A stretch of DNA of 64,000 nucleotides from NCBI RefSeq assembly GCF_005047655.1, contig NZ_SUKF01000004.1, positions 310,001-374,000 on the forward strand. The letters run 5' to 3'. Below, one piece after another: positions 42,957 through 52,074 of this stretch. The notes under the pieces are model-generated. The model did no database searches. It saw only the letters and a list, made by a program, of their open reading frames with translations, and had not been told where the DNA came from. The DNA comes from Sinimarinibacterium arenosum (GTDB lineage: Bacteria; Pseudomonadota; Gammaproteobacteria; Nevskiales; Nevskiaceae). Each line of letters begins with the position of its first letter. The first letter of the stretch is position 1. Position numbers and translations under genes: made by a program.

Positions 42957-43496
42957 ATGGCCCAGAACGACAACCTCCTGACTGTTTCAGTGATCGGCAA
43001 GCCCAAAGGCAATGTCCCGCTGGAACTGTTCAAGGCGATCCGCGAGCGCGGCGGCGAAGTCGAGGACTGCCGCATCGCGCAGCTCGGCGATCGCCTGATC
43101 GCCAACCTGCTGGTTTCCGGCAACTGGAGCACGCTCGGCCGCCTCGAAACCGCGCTGCCCGGTATAGCCGAAAAGCTGGACCTGCAGGTTCGCTACGAGC
43201 GCTGCGAACAGCGCCCGTTCAATCCGGAATTCCGCCCCTATGCAGCTGAAGTGGTCGCCCCGCAGGATCCGAACCTGCTGGTCAACATTCTCGAATTCTT
43301 CCAGCACCAGGACGTCGTGGTGGTCGAGATTTCGACGATGAAATATCAGTCGACCTACACCGGCGCCGAGATGGCCAGCGTGCAGATGGTGCTGCATGTA
43401 CCCGTCAACCAGCACCCGCAGGCCCTGCGCGAGTCGTACATGGATCTGTGCGATGACCTCAACGCGGACGGCATGCTCGACCCGATCAAGACCTGA
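42957..43496 (+). CDS. gcvR: Glycine cleavage system regulator GcvR (ACT-domain protein)
   Basis: 179 aa made of two ACT-type domains (LLTVSVIGKPKGNVPLELFKAI and NILEFFQHQDVVVVEISTMKYQS). In E. coli GcvR binds GcvA and represses gcv in the absence of glycine. Start at the ATG for MAQNDNLLT; an upstream frame adds unlike residues. Adjacent to bcp and divergent from dapA as in E. coli. No GcvA gene is in the window. Confidence 0.88.
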   Translation: MAQNDNLLTVSVIGKPKGNVPLELFKAIRERGGEVEDCRIAQLGDRLIANLLVSGNWSTLGRLETALPGIAEKLDLQVRYERCEQRPFNPEFRPYAAEVVAPQDPNLLVNILEFFQHQDVVVVEISTMKYQSTYTGAEMASVQMVLHVPVNQHPQALRESYMDLCDDLNADGMLDPIKT

Positions 43497-43556
43497 CCCC
43501 CTGCGCCGCGGTACCGTCGTACCGCTTCAAGCGGTTCCGCACCGGACAGAGAACAC

Positions 43557-44021
43557 ATGAGCATCGACATTGGCGACAAGATTCCCGACCTGACCCTGCC
43601 CGCGACCGGCGACCGGCAGATCAAGCTGCGCGCGCTCAAAGGCGCAGCACTGGTGTTGTACTTCTACCCGAAGGACAACACCCCTGGGTGCACGCAGGAA
43701 GGGCAGGACTTTCGCGACCTCTATCCGAAATTCCAGCAGGCGGGCGCTGAAGTCATCGGCGTATCGCGTGACAGTCTGCGCTCGCACGAGAATTTCGCAG
43801 CCAAGTTCGAGTTTCCCTTCGCGCTGATATCCGACGCCGATGAAGCGCTGTGTCAGGCACTGGACGTGATCAAGGAAAAAACGCTGTACGGGCGCAAGTA
43901 TCTGGGCGTGGATCGCTGCACGTTCCTGTTCGACACCAAGGGCGTGCTGCGCGCGCAGTGGCGTGGCGTCAAGGTCAAGGGGCATGCGCAAGCCGTGCTG
44001 GACACGCTGGCGGCGCTGTAG
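43557..44021 (+). CDS. bcp: Peroxiredoxin Bcp/PrxQ
   Basis: 154 aa thioredoxin-dependent peroxidase. Peroxidatic Cys45 in DNTPGCTQEGQDF. The resolving Cys of the E. coli type (five residues later) is absent (Gly-Gln instead); Cys99 and Cys121 are the remaining candidates, as in PrxQ variants using another Cys. Lies 60 bp after gcvR. Confidence 0.95.
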   Translation: MSIDIGDKIPDLTLPATGDRQIKLRALKGAALVLYFYPKDNTPGCTQEGQDFRDLYPKFQQAGAEVIGVSRDSLRSHENFAAKFEFPFALISDADEALCQALDVIKEKTLYGRKYLGVDRCTFLFDTKGVLRAQWRGVKVKGHAQAVLDTLAAL

Positions 44022-44283
44022 CGATTACCACACCGCCTTGCACCATAGCGTGATTCGGCCACGCTGAGAATCCCTTTTCGGCGTCGATAACTTGGGCTAG
44101 GCTCGACACCGGACGCCGGATCTGCCGGCGCAGTCTCATCAGACATCAAGCCAGAACCATTTCGACGTATTCCGACAGCCGGTCAATTGCCACCCGCGCT
44201 CCTGCGGGCCGGTTCGCTGTCCTCCTCGCCAATCGAACCACCGCGGCGGCCCACCGCCAGCGGCACGAGGCCATTCCGCCAAT

Positions 44284-45723
44284 ATGAGCAAGCGCAAGAT
44301 TTTTGTCCTTGATACCAACGTCCTGCTGCACGATCCTTCCAGTCTGTACCGTTTCGAAGAACACGACTTATTCATCCCGATGGTGGTGCTGGAAGAGCTC
44401 GACAACTCCAAGAAAGGCACCAGCGAAGTCGCGCGCAATGCGCGCCAGGTCAGCCGCCATTTCGACGAGCTGATGCATGGCTGCAATCACGCGCAGATCG
44501 AAAAGGGGCTGCCGCTGCCGGGCGTACGCCCAAGCAACGGCAATCCGAACGCGGTCGGCCACGGCCGCAGCCGCGGCAGCGCTTCAAGCGGGCGCCTGTT
44601 CTTCCAGACGCGGCCGGCGGACGCCTCGCTACCCGGTCTGGTCCCCGGCAACAAGCCCGACAACAGCATTCTGGTCAACGCGCTGGAACTGCAAACCAAG
44701 AATCCGACACGCAAGGTCACGCTGGTCAGCAAGGACATCAACCTGCGGATCAAGGCCGCGATCATTGGCGTTCACACCGAGGATTATCACAACGACCAGG
44801 TGCTGGACGACCTGGATCTGCTCTACACCGGCTACAAGGAATTGCCAGCCGACTTCTGGGGCAGTCACGGCGACAAGATGGAGAGCTGGCAGGACGATCG
44901 CGGCCGTGCCTGCTACCGCCTGAAGGGGCCTCTGGTGAAGGACTGGCACGTCAACCAGTTCCTCTATATTCCGGATGAAACCGAGCGTGGGCTTGAGCTG
45001 ATCGTTACCGCCGTCGACGCCGATATTGCCGAGCTGCGCGTGGTGCGCGACTACCGCCCGGGCAAGAGCGGCGTCTGGGGCATTCACGCCAAGAACCGCG
45101 AGCAGAATTTTGCACTGAACCTGCTGCTGGACCCGGAAATCGATTTCGTCACCGTGCTCGGCACCGCCGGTACCGGCAAGACCTTGCTGACGCTCGCCGC
45201 GGGGCTGGCACAGACGATGGACGAGCAGCGCTATCGCGAAATCATCATGACGCGCGTCACCGTACCAGTCGGCGAGGACATCGGCTTTCTGCCCGGCACC
45301 GAAGAGGAGAAGATGACCCCGTGGATGGGCGCGTTGATGGACAACCTCGAAGTGCTGACCCAGAACAGCCACGCCGGAGACTGGGAACGCGCCGCGACCA
45401 ACGATCTGCTGGCCAAGCGCATCAAGATCCGTTCACTGAACTTCATGCGCGGTCGCACCTTCCTGAGCCGCTACATCATCATCGACGAAGCCCAGAACCT
45501 GACCGCAAAGCAGATGAAGACGCTGATCACCCGCGTCGGTCCGGGATCGAAAATGATCTGTCTGGGCAACCTCGGCCAGATCGATACGCCGTACCTGACC
45601 GAAACGACTTCGGGTCTGACGTATGTTGTCGATCGTTTCCAGGGATGGCCACACGGCGGGCATGTCACACTGGCGCGTGGCGAGCGGTCGCGACTTGCCG
45701 CGTACGCTTCGGACATTCTGTGA
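44284..45723 (+). CDS. PIN-PhoH fusion protein (PhoH2 type)
   Basis: 479 aa. N-terminal PIN ribonuclease domain (FVLDTNVLLHDPSSL ... VVLEELDN, with DxxL-type acidic residues at SKDINLRIKA), then a PhoH helicase/ATPase domain with Walker A GTAGTGKTLLTLAAG near residue 293 and Walker B IIIDEAQNLT. PhoH2 proteins are ATP-dependent RNA-processing enzymes (family knowledge). The 262 bp upstream show no gene. Confidence 0.93.
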   Translation: MSKRKIFVLDTNVLLHDPSSLYRFEEHDLFIPMVVLEELDNSKKGTSEVARNARQVSRHFDELMHGCNHAQIEKGLPLPGVRPSNGNPNAVGHGRSRGSASSGRLFFQTRPADASLPGLVPGNKPDNSILVNALELQTKNPTRKVTLVSKDINLRIKAAIIGVHTEDYHNDQVLDDLDLLYTGYKELPADFWGSHGDKMESWQDDRGRACYRLKGPLVKDWHVNQFLYIPDETERGLELIVTAVDADIAELRVVRDYRPGKSGVWGIHAKNREQNFALNLLLDPEIDFVTVLGTAGTGKTLLTLAAGLAQTMDEQRYREIIMTRVTVPVGEDIGFLPGTEEEKMTPWMGALMDNLEVLTQNSHAGDWERAATNDLLAKRIKIRSLNFMRGRTFLSRYIIIDEAQNLTAKQMKTLITRVGPGSKMICLGNLGQIDTPYLTETTSGLTYVVDRFQGWPHGGHVTLARGERSRLAAYASDIL

Positions 45724-45730
45724 GGGCGAC

Positions 45731-46066
45731 ATGGTTCTAGGACGTATGGGCAAAGCCATGAAGGACTCGGCGTTGAGCGTCGGCCTGAAGGTCTTCTTCA
45801 ACGAAAAGTTCGGCGAATACGGCGAGGTCAAGGATTGTTCGGTCGACACGCATGCCGGCTGCATTACTGCGCATGTGTTGATGCGTGGGGAAAATGCGCC
45901 GATTACGGTCACGATCGAGCGCTACGAGCTGGAACAGGACAAGGGCAAGACCTACATCGTGATCCGGCGCCTGACCGCGTCGAGACAGTGGATCACCCTG
46001 CTGCTCAACCGCGTGCTCGACGGCCGTCGTTTCGAGGTGCCCAGCAGCGTCAGCAAGGTGCTCTGA
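45731..46066 (+). CDS. Conserved hypothetical protein
   Basis: 111 aa beta-rich soluble protein (VGLKVFFNEKFGEYGEVKDCSVDTHAGCITAHVLM). Start ATG follows the phoH stop by 7 bp with GAGG upstream; a second ATG five codons on is possible. No family name known to me; likely co-transcribed with phoH. Confidence 0.75.
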   Translation: MVLGRMGKAMKDSALSVGLKVFFNEKFGEYGEVKDCSVDTHAGCITAHVLMRGENAPITVTIERYELEQDKGKTYIVIRRLTASRQWITLLLNRVLDGRRFEVPSSVSKVL

Positions 46067-46102
46067 ACCGCCTTCGAGCAGAATCACTGACCGCACGGCG
46101 CC

Positions 46103-46867
46103 TTGAGTCCGGAACTGCTGGCGCTGTGCGGCCTGGCTTTTGCCGCGGGCTTCGTTGACGCGGTCGTCGGCGGTGGTGGGCTGATCCAGATCCCTGCCCT
46201 GTTTGTGCTGCTGCCGGAGGTCGCGCCGGCCACGCTGCTGGGCACCAACAAGTTCGCCAGCATCTGGGGCACCGCCTCGGCCACGCTGCAGTACCTGCGC
46301 AGGGTGCCGCTGCAATGGCGCGCGACCCTGCCGGCAGCAATCAGCGCGCTGCTGTTCGGCTTTCTCGGCGCACGCACGACAGCCGTGCTGCCAGCCGAAG
46401 CGTTCCGGCCGCTGATCCTGATCCTGCTGATCGCGGTGCTGGTCTACACGCTGTGGAACAAGAACCTCGGCGCGTTGCACGCGCCCCGCCTGAGTGCACG
46501 CCAGGAGATCTGGGTGGGCCTGGGAGTCGGCGCGGCAATCGGCTTCTATGACGGCTTTTTTGGCCCCGGAACCGGCAGCTTTCTGGTGATCGCTTTCGTC
46601 GGACTGTTCGGCTTCAGTTTTCTGGCCGCTTCAGCCTCGGCCAAGATCGTCAACGTGATCACCAATCTTGCCGCACTCGCCTACTTCGTCAGCGCCGGCA
46701 ACGTCCGCTACGACATCGCGCTGCCGATGGCCATGTTCAATGTCGCCGGCGCCACGCTGGGATCGCGCCTGGCCATCCGCAAAGGCAGTCTGTTCGTACG
46801 GCGACTGTTCGTGACCATTGTCGCGGTTCTGATCCTGCGTTTTGCTTGGGATCTCTGGCGCGGCTAA
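46103..46867 (+). CDS. TauE/SafE-type sulfite/anion exporter
   Basis: 254 aa with eight hydrophobic helices. Family motifs GFVDAVVGGGGLIQIPAL, GTNKFASIWGT and the repeat half GFYDGFFGPGTGSF. The only start near the N-terminus is TTG (an in-frame stop lies 15 bases upstream). Substrate may be sulfite, sulfonate or another small anion. Spaced 36 bp from the gene before it. Confidence 0.88.
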   Translation: MSPELLALCGLAFAAGFVDAVVGGGGLIQIPALFVLLPEVAPATLLGTNKFASIWGTASATLQYLRRVPLQWRATLPAAISALLFGFLGARTTAVLPAEAFRPLILILLIAVLVYTLWNKNLGALHAPRLSARQEIWVGLGVGAAIGFYDGFFGPGTGSFLVIAFVGLFGFSFLAASASAKIVNVITNLAALAYFVSAGNVRYDIALPMAMFNVAGATLGSRLAIRKGSLFVRRLFVTIVAVLILRFAWDLWRG

Positions 46868-46882
46868 CTTGCCAACGAAAAA

Positions 46883-46902
46883 GGGAGGGCATAAGCCCCC
46901 CC
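46883..46902 (-). terminator. Minus-strand terminator in the tauE-epmA gap
   Basis: On the minus strand GGGGGGGC-TTAT-GCCCTCCC is followed by TTTTT; one A/C mismatch in the stem. Placed to stop leftward transcription from epmA, about 280 bp past its stop. Confidence 0.6.
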
Positions 46903-47184
46903 CTTATCCACTACAACTTCTCAAGCATCAACAAGATCGGCAAAAACCAACGCGCGAACGTCAATAGTTGCTCAATCGAAATTGTCGCCTCGATTCGTAT
47001 GGTGATCATTTCTCGATCTCCAAAGATCAGCGGGGCGATGGGGACTGCCACCTATGCGGACAAGTTGCCGGCATAGTGCATTGCCACCATTCGACGGGAA
47101 GACACCGCCGGGCATCAATCGACGCTGCTCGTGCTGAGAGGGACGAAGGCTGCCAAGGCGGTCATTGTAGAAAAAGCCAAATCA
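46903..47184. other. Intergenic region without recognisable gene
   Basis: About 280 bp between the terminator and the epmA stop. The 46905-47030 part is visibly more AT-rich than its neighbours. Short open frames (for example 46846-47076 plus) lack ribosome sites and family resemblance. May be a remnant of a lost gene or the 3' tail of the epmA transcript. Confidence 0.4.
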
Positions 47185-48168
47185 TTACGCACGATCTGAA
47201 GAAAATGCGATCGCGGCAGCAACCGTCGGCAAGCCCAGATGCAGCGCCAGGACCCGATCGAGGCCCAAGGCGACGCCGGCACAGGGCGGCAGACCCTGAC
47301 TCAGCGCACCAATCAGCGCCTGATCGAACGGCGGCACTTCCCGACCATTGTCCCGTCGCCAGGCCTGATCCGCTTCGAAGCGACGCTGCTGCTCGGCCGC
47401 ATCGGTCAATTCGTGGAAGCCATTGGCCAGCTCGACGCCGCGCCAGAACAGTTCGAACCGTTCGGCCAGCGGCGGAGTGCCCGGCCGCACACGCGACAGC
47501 GCGGCCTGCGACGCCGGAAAATCGTAGATGAATGTTGGCGTCTGCTGACCCAGTTGCGGCCCGACGACTGCGGACATCCACAGATCGAGCCAGAGATCGA
47601 CATCGCCTCGCTCTGCGGCAGTGAGCGACTCCGGGATGCCCATTCCGGTGTCGCGGGCGCGCGCCTCCAGCGCCTTGGCATCGAGCGCCAGAGGGTCGAA
47701 TCCGGCATGGCGCTGGAATGCATCCTGATAACTGAGCCGTTCGCAGTGCAGTGCCGTCGACACACACTGCTGCAGCAAGGCCTCGACTTCGTCCATCAGC
47801 GCATGGTGATCGAACCCGGGGCGATACCATTCCAGCAGGGTGAATTCCGGATTGTGGTGCCGCCCTTGTTCGTCGCGACGGAATACCCGCGCGATCTGAT
47901 AGATCGGCCCGCTGCCGGCAGCCAGCAGGCGTTTCATCGCAAATTCGGGGGAGGTTTGCAGCCAGGCACCCGTGTGCGTGCGAAAGCTGTCGATATGACG
48001 ATCCACTGTCGCGTAGCGGGACAACACCGGGGTCTCGACCTCGAGCACCGTCCGGAGCGCGAAGAAATTACGGATCGCAGTGTTCATCGCCGCCCGCGCG
48101 CGCAGAACATCCAGCGTCGCCGACGGCTGCCACGACAACACCGGCTCAGCAGGATTCAAATCCGTCAC
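47185..48168 (-). CDS. epmA: EF-P lysine ligase EpmA (GenX/PoxA)
   Basis: 327 aa class II lysyl-tRNA-synthetase paralogue lacking the anticodon domain; it attaches (R)-beta-lysine to EF-P. Signatures: FLEVETPVL-like RTVLEVETPVLSRYATVDRH, TSPEFAMKRLLAAG, RVFRRDEQGRHHNPEFTLLEWYRPG, and GLPPCAGVALGLDRVLAL. GTG at 48168 has GGGG(G)AA 5-10 bases upstream and gives the standard length (E. coli 325 aa); the further TTG is less likely. Lies downstream of efp across a terminator hairpin. Confidence 0.95.
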   Translation of the reverse strand: MTDLNPAEPVLSWQPSATLDVLRARAAMNTAIRNFFALRTVLEVETPVLSRYATVDRHIDSFRTHTGAWLQTSPEFAMKRLLAAGSGPIYQIARVFRRDEQGRHHNPEFTLLEWYRPGFDHHALMDEVEALLQQCVSTALHCERLSYQDAFQRHAGFDPLALDAKALEARARDTGMGIPESLTAAERGDVDLWLDLWMSAVVGPQLGQQTPTFIYDFPASQAALSRVRPGTPPLAERFELFWRGVELANGFHELTDAAEQQRRFEADQAWRRDNGREVPPFDQALIGALSQGLPPCAGVALGLDRVLALHLGLPTVAAAIAFSSDRA

Positions 48169-48183
48169 CCGTTTCCCCCAACA

Positions 48184-48209
48184 CAAAGGCCGCCCGCAGG
48201 CGGCCTTTG
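48184..48209. terminator. Hairpin between efp and epmA
   Basis: Perfect 11-bp arms CAAAGGCCGCC / GGCGGCCTTTG with a 4-base loop, 17 bp after the efp stop and 15 bp before the epmA GTG. T-run is short (TTTGTGTT). Likely a partial terminator setting the efp:epmA ratio; that role is inference. Confidence 0.75.
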
Positions 48210-48226
48210 CTGTCGCTGACCGCGCC

Positions 48227-48796
48227 TTACTTGCCGGCGCGGTTCAGATACTCACCCGTGCGGGTATCGCACTTGATCTTCTCGCCCTGCTGGATGAACA
48301 GCGGCACGCGCACCACAGCGCCGGTTTCCAGCTTGGCCGGCTTGGTTCCGCCAGTCGCCGTATCGCCCTTCAGACCGGGATCGGTCTCGACGATCTCCAG
48401 CTCCACCGTGTTCGGTGCGGCGACGTACAGCGGCACGCTGTTCCACAAGGTGACGCGGCAGGATTCCTCGCCTTTGAGCCACTTGGCGGCATCGACCATC
48501 GCCGCTTCGCCAGCCTGGATCTGCTCGAAGGACTTCGGGTCCATGAAGGTCCAGAACTGACCATCGGAATACAGGTACTGCATATCCGTGTCTTCGACGT
48601 CCGCCGCTTCAAGCGTATCGCCCGACCGGAGCGTCCGATCGAGCACGCGACCGGTCTTCAGGTTGCGGATCTTGATCGTGTTGGTGGCCTGTCCCTTGCC
48701 GGGCTTGCGGTACTCGTTATCGATCACCGAGTACGGCTCACCGTCGATCAGGAGCTTGGTTCCCGCCTTCATTTCGTTGGTACTGACGAACGCCAT
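48227..48796 (-). CDS. efp: Elongation factor P
   Basis: 189 aa, rescues ribosomes stalled on polyproline. Start [15 protein letters not shown]. Modified lysine Lys34 lies in RKPGKGQA, the lysine-type loop recognised by EpmA (not the arginine or YmfI types). Divergent from epmB by 87 bp. Target proteins with many prolines (TpsA, ParC, MFS tail) occur in the window. Confidence 0.98.
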   Translation of the reverse strand: MAFVSTNEMKAGTKLLIDGEPYSVIDNEYRKPGKGQATNTIKIRNLKTGRVLDRTLRSGDTLEAADVEDTDMQYLYSDGQFWTFMDPKSFEQIQAGEAAMVDAAKWLKGEESCRVTLWNSVPLYVAAPNTVELEIVETDPGLKGDTATGGTKPAKLETGAVVRVPLFIQQGEKIKCDTRTGEYLNRAGK

Positions 48797-48883
48797 GGTC
48801 TGCTCTAGTTTTTGATCTGGAAATGTAAATCGATGTAAACGATCTTGCCGGACATACGACCGGACCGCCAAAATGCGGCGCGA

Positions 48884-49897
48884 ATGATAACGTCCCCGCC
48901 CCTACCCCGCCAGCATGCCCCCGCTTGGCAGCATGCGCTACGCGAAGCGTTTACCCGCCCTGCCGAGCTGCTGAACTACCTCGAACTCGACACCAAGCTG
49001 CCGCTGCCGGCCGCCACGACACTGCGTGAATTCCCTCTGCGGGTACCACGTGGCTTTGCGGCGCGCATGCGCAAAGGCGACCCTGACGACCCCCTGTTCC
49101 GGCAAATCTGGCCGCAGATTGCCGAGGACCAGGACCACCCCGGCTTCGTGGATGATGCTGTCGGCGACCTGCACATGACGCGCGGCGGCGGCCTCATTCA
49201 CAAGTACCATGGCCGCGTGCTGGTCATGGCCACCGGCGCCTGCGGCGTCAATTGCCGCTACTGCTTCCGCCGCCATTTCCCGTACGGCGAACACCTGGCG
49301 GCACGCGATCACTGGCGCGAAGCGCTGCAGACGATCCGTGCGGATGCGTCAATCGGCGAAGTCATCCTGTCCGGCGGCGATCCGCTGTCCCTGTCCGACG
49401 ACAAGCTGGCTGAGCTGGTTGACGCGCTGGAAGACATTCCCCATGTCCGTCGGCTGCGCCTGCATACACGCCAGCTGGTCGTGCTGCCGGAGCGGGTGGA
49501 CACGCATCTGCTGGACTGGCTGGGGCGCAGCCGGCTGCAGAAAGTGGTGGTCCTCCACGCCAATCACGCCCAGGAGCTGGATGCCTCGGTCGCCCGCGCC
49601 TTGCAGCCGCTGCGCCAGCTCGGCGTACAGCTGCTGAATCAAAGCGTATTGCTGCGCGGCGTCAATGATCGGGCGGACGCGTTAATTGAGCTATCCGAAC
49701 GGCTGTCAGAATGCGGCGTCCTTCCGTACTATGTCCATCTTCTGGACAGGGTGCGAGGCTCGGCGCATTTTGAAGTGTCCGACACCCAGGCGCAGCAGTT
49801 GATGCGTGCACTGGTCGCGGCCCTGCCCGGATATCTGGTCCCTCGGCTGGTCCGAGAGGAACCCGGCGCACAATCGAAAACCTGGATCCGATGGTAG
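48884..49897 (+). CDS. epmB: EF-P lysine 2,3-aminomutase EpmB
   Basis: 337 aa radical-SAM enzyme that converts L-lysine to (R)-beta-lysine for EF-P. Cluster cysteines Cys120, Cys124, Cys127 ([10 protein letters not shown]), then SAM-binding [15 protein letters not shown] and late [18 protein letters not shown]. Start at ATG 48884; an upstream TTG would prolong it. Its last seven bases overlap the start of the next gene. Confidence 0.95.
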   Translation: MITSPPLPRQHAPAWQHALREAFTRPAELLNYLELDTKLPLPAATTLREFPLRVPRGFAARMRKGDPDDPLFRQIWPQIAEDQDHPGFVDDAVGDLHMTRGGGLIHKYHGRVLVMATGACGVNCRYCFRRHFPYGEHLAARDHWREALQTIRADASIGEVILSGGDPLSLSDDKLAELVDALEDIPHVRRLRLHTRQLVVLPERVDTHLLDWLGRSRLQKVVVLHANHAQELDASVARALQPLRQLGVQLLNQSVLLRGVNDRADALIELSERLSECGVLPYYVHLLDRVRGSAHFEVSDTQAQQLMRALVAALPGYLVPRLVREEPGAQSKTWIRW

Positions 49898-51987
49898 ATT
49901 CCGCAGACCATATCGAAACCTCCGGCACGGCAGGCGCCATTCAATCCAGCGTGGTGCTGGTCGTCGCGGCGTCGGAAAGTGTCGCCAAGCGGATCGAAAG
50001 TTACCTGCGCAACGCCGGCCACCCGATCCGTTGCGCCTGGCTGACCGATCTGGAAGATACCGACGAAGCCCTACGGGGTGGCGCCGCCGACCTGCTGATT
50101 TGCGCAGAAAATCTCAGCTCGGCGTCGGTACGCGACGTCATCGAGCTGGCCGGTCGCCTGTCCCCGGATCTGCCGGTGCTGGTGCTGAACCAGGACTTCA
50201 CCACCGAAGAGACAGTTGCAGCGCTTGCAGCCGGCGCTCGCGATCAGGTCTCCGACGAGGACCTGCGGCATCTGCGCCATCTGGAACTGGTGGTGCTGCG
50301 CGAGTTCGCAATGCATCGCCAGCTGCGTGAGCTGCGCTCCGTCAGACAGCGCCTGGACGCATTCGAATCGCGCCACCGCGAACTGGTGGCCGGCACCAAT
50401 GACGCGGTCGCGCATATCCAGGAAGGCATCGTCGCGCAGGTCAATCCGGCATTTGCGCAGTTGCTCGGCTACAAGCCGGACGAACTGATCGCACTGCCGC
50501 TGATGGATCTGGTCATCGCCGATCACCACCCCAAGGTGAAGGAACACCTGAAACTGCTGCAGCGCGGCAAGAATGACGGCAAACCGCTGGAATGCAGCCT
50601 GCAACACCGCGACGGCCACCGCATCGCCATCAGCGCACGACTGTCACTGAGCCAGATCGACGGCGAACAGCTGATCGAGATGCTGATCCGCGCAGACGCC
50701 GGAAGCCCGAACGTCTCCGATGCGGCGCAGCCCAAGTGGAACGGACGGCTTGAATTCTTCGAAGGTCTGGCCGCCAGCATTGCCGGCGCCGGCCAGCAAA
50801 AGGGACAGCGCGCAGCGCTGCTGTTCATCGTTGACGATTTCAGTGGTGTCGAGACGCGGATGGGTCTGCACGACGCCGAGCAGGCGGTCGAGCAGAGTCT
50901 CGACTGGATCAAGACGCAACTCTCGTCGAGCGACCTGCTGTTCCGCTTCTCGACTCACGAGATTGCCGCCATCGTCACGCGTCCGAACATCGGCGATATC
51001 CAGCAGCTCGGCGAACGCGTGGTCAGCGAGGTCGGCCGCCAGATTTTCAATACGTCAGGCCACGAGGGTCACCTGTCGTTGACCGTTGCCGCCTACCCGT
51101 TTTCCGGCAGCGAAGAAAGCGGCGCGCTGGTTGCCGAACTGGTGCGCGATGCGCGCAAGCTGTCCGCCTCCGGGGGCAAGCGCTTTGCCAATCTCGGACC
51201 CACGGCAAAATCCTCGCTGGAGGAACGCGAGGGAGCGCGCAAGGCCGCAATGGTCAAGAAGGCACTCGACGACAACCGCCTGAAATTGGCGTATCAGTCG
51301 ATCGCCAGCCTCGAAGGCGATACACGTCAGCATTTCGACGTGCTGGTGCGCGTGATCGACGAGAACGGCAAGGAACTGCACGCGTCCGAATTCATCCAGG
51401 CTGCCGAGAAATTCGGCTTGATGAAGGCCATCGATCGCTGGGTCACGGCGCGAGCGTTCAAGGTTCAGGCCAAGCGCGACAACGCGCAGGAAGCCTCCAG
51501 CCTGTTCATCAAGATTTCACAGGACACCCTGCGCGACGCCGAAGCGTTTGCCGAGTGGGTCGGCGAGCAGGTCAAGGAACGTCCGCTGCGCCCCGGCGAG
51601 CTGGTGTTCGAGTTCCAGGAAGTCGTGCTGCAGAGTCATGTGCGCAAGGCCAAGCAGCTGACCCAGGCGCTGATTGGGCATGGCGCCCAGATCGCGATCG
51701 AACACTTCGGCGTTGGCTCGAACTCGGCGCAGATCATCGAGCACATCCCGATGCAGTTCCTGAAATTCCATCACTCGTTCACAGCCAACTTCAACGACAA
51801 GGTCACCAGTCAGAAGATGACTGAACTGATGGAACAGGCCAAGCAGAAAGGCATCAAGATCATCGTCTCCCATGTCGAAGATGCCAACGTGATGGCACGG
51901 CTGTGGCAGATGGGCGTGAACTTCATCCAGGGCTACCACGTGCAGGAGCCCGAAGTTGTGCTGTTGTCGGCCGACGTCCGCGGATAG
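49891..51987 (+). CDS. Degenerate REC-PAS-GGDEF-EAL protein (FimX-like)
   Basis: 698 aa. A REC-like domain (~20-130) lacks the usual phospho-Asp environment; PAS (~165-275, HIQEGIVAQVNPAFAQLLGY); GGDEF-like (~285-415) with FSTHE in place of GGDEF; EAL-like (~445-690) with DVLVR in place of EALLR and FIKISQDTLRD, QGYHVQEP. Neither catalytic motif is intact, so it is a likely c-di-GMP sensor rather than enzyme, as with FimX in type IV pilus control. Overlaps epmB by 7 bp. Confidence 0.85.
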   Translation: MVDSADHIETSGTAGAIQSSVVLVVAASESVAKRIESYLRNAGHPIRCAWLTDLEDTDEALRGGAADLLICAENLSSASVRDVIELAGRLSPDLPVLVLNQDFTTEETVAALAAGARDQVSDEDLRHLRHLELVVLREFAMHRQLRELRSVRQRLDAFESRHRELVAGTNDAVAHIQEGIVAQVNPAFAQLLGYKPDELIALPLMDLVIADHHPKVKEHLKLLQRGKNDGKPLECSLQHRDGHRIAISARLSLSQIDGEQLIEMLIRADAGSPNVSDAAQPKWNGRLEFFEGLAASIAGAGQQKGQRAALLFIVDDFSGVETRMGLHDAEQAVEQSLDWIKTQLSSSDLLFRFSTHEIAAIVTRPNIGDIQQLGERVVSEVGRQIFNTSGHEGHLSLTVAAYPFSGSEESGALVAELVRDARKLSASGGKRFANLGPTAKSSLEEREGARKAAMVKKALDDNRLKLAYQSIASLEGDTRQHFDVLVRVIDENGKELHASEFIQAAEKFGLMKAIDRWVTARAFKVQAKRDNAQEASSLFIKISQDTLRDAEAFAEWVGEQVKERPLRPGELVFEFQEVVLQSHVRKAKQLTQALIGHGAQIAIEHFGVGSNSAQIIEHIPMQFLKFHHSFTANFNDKVTSQKMTELMEQAKQKGIKIIVSHVEDANVMARLWQMGVNFIQGYHVQEPEVVLLSADVRG

Positions 51988-51997
51988 AAACAGAAAA

Positions 51998-52015
51998 AGC
52001 GGCCTTACAGCCGCT
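51998..52015. terminator. Bidirectional terminator between fimX-like gene and htpX
   Basis: AGCGGC-(CTTACA)-GCCGCT; TCTTTC follows on the plus strand and TTTTT on the minus strand. Convergent genes end on either side. Confidence 0.85.
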
Positions 52016-52074
52016 CTTTCTGTGTCCAGATCCGCCAGACCGGGGATCGCCCTCGGCTCACCCGGCCCCGTGAT

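Noticed and set aside
44022-44283. Possible gene in the bcp-phoH gap
   Set aside because: Open frames there are short, overlap phoH antisense and have no ribosome site; nothing recognisable in the 262 bp.
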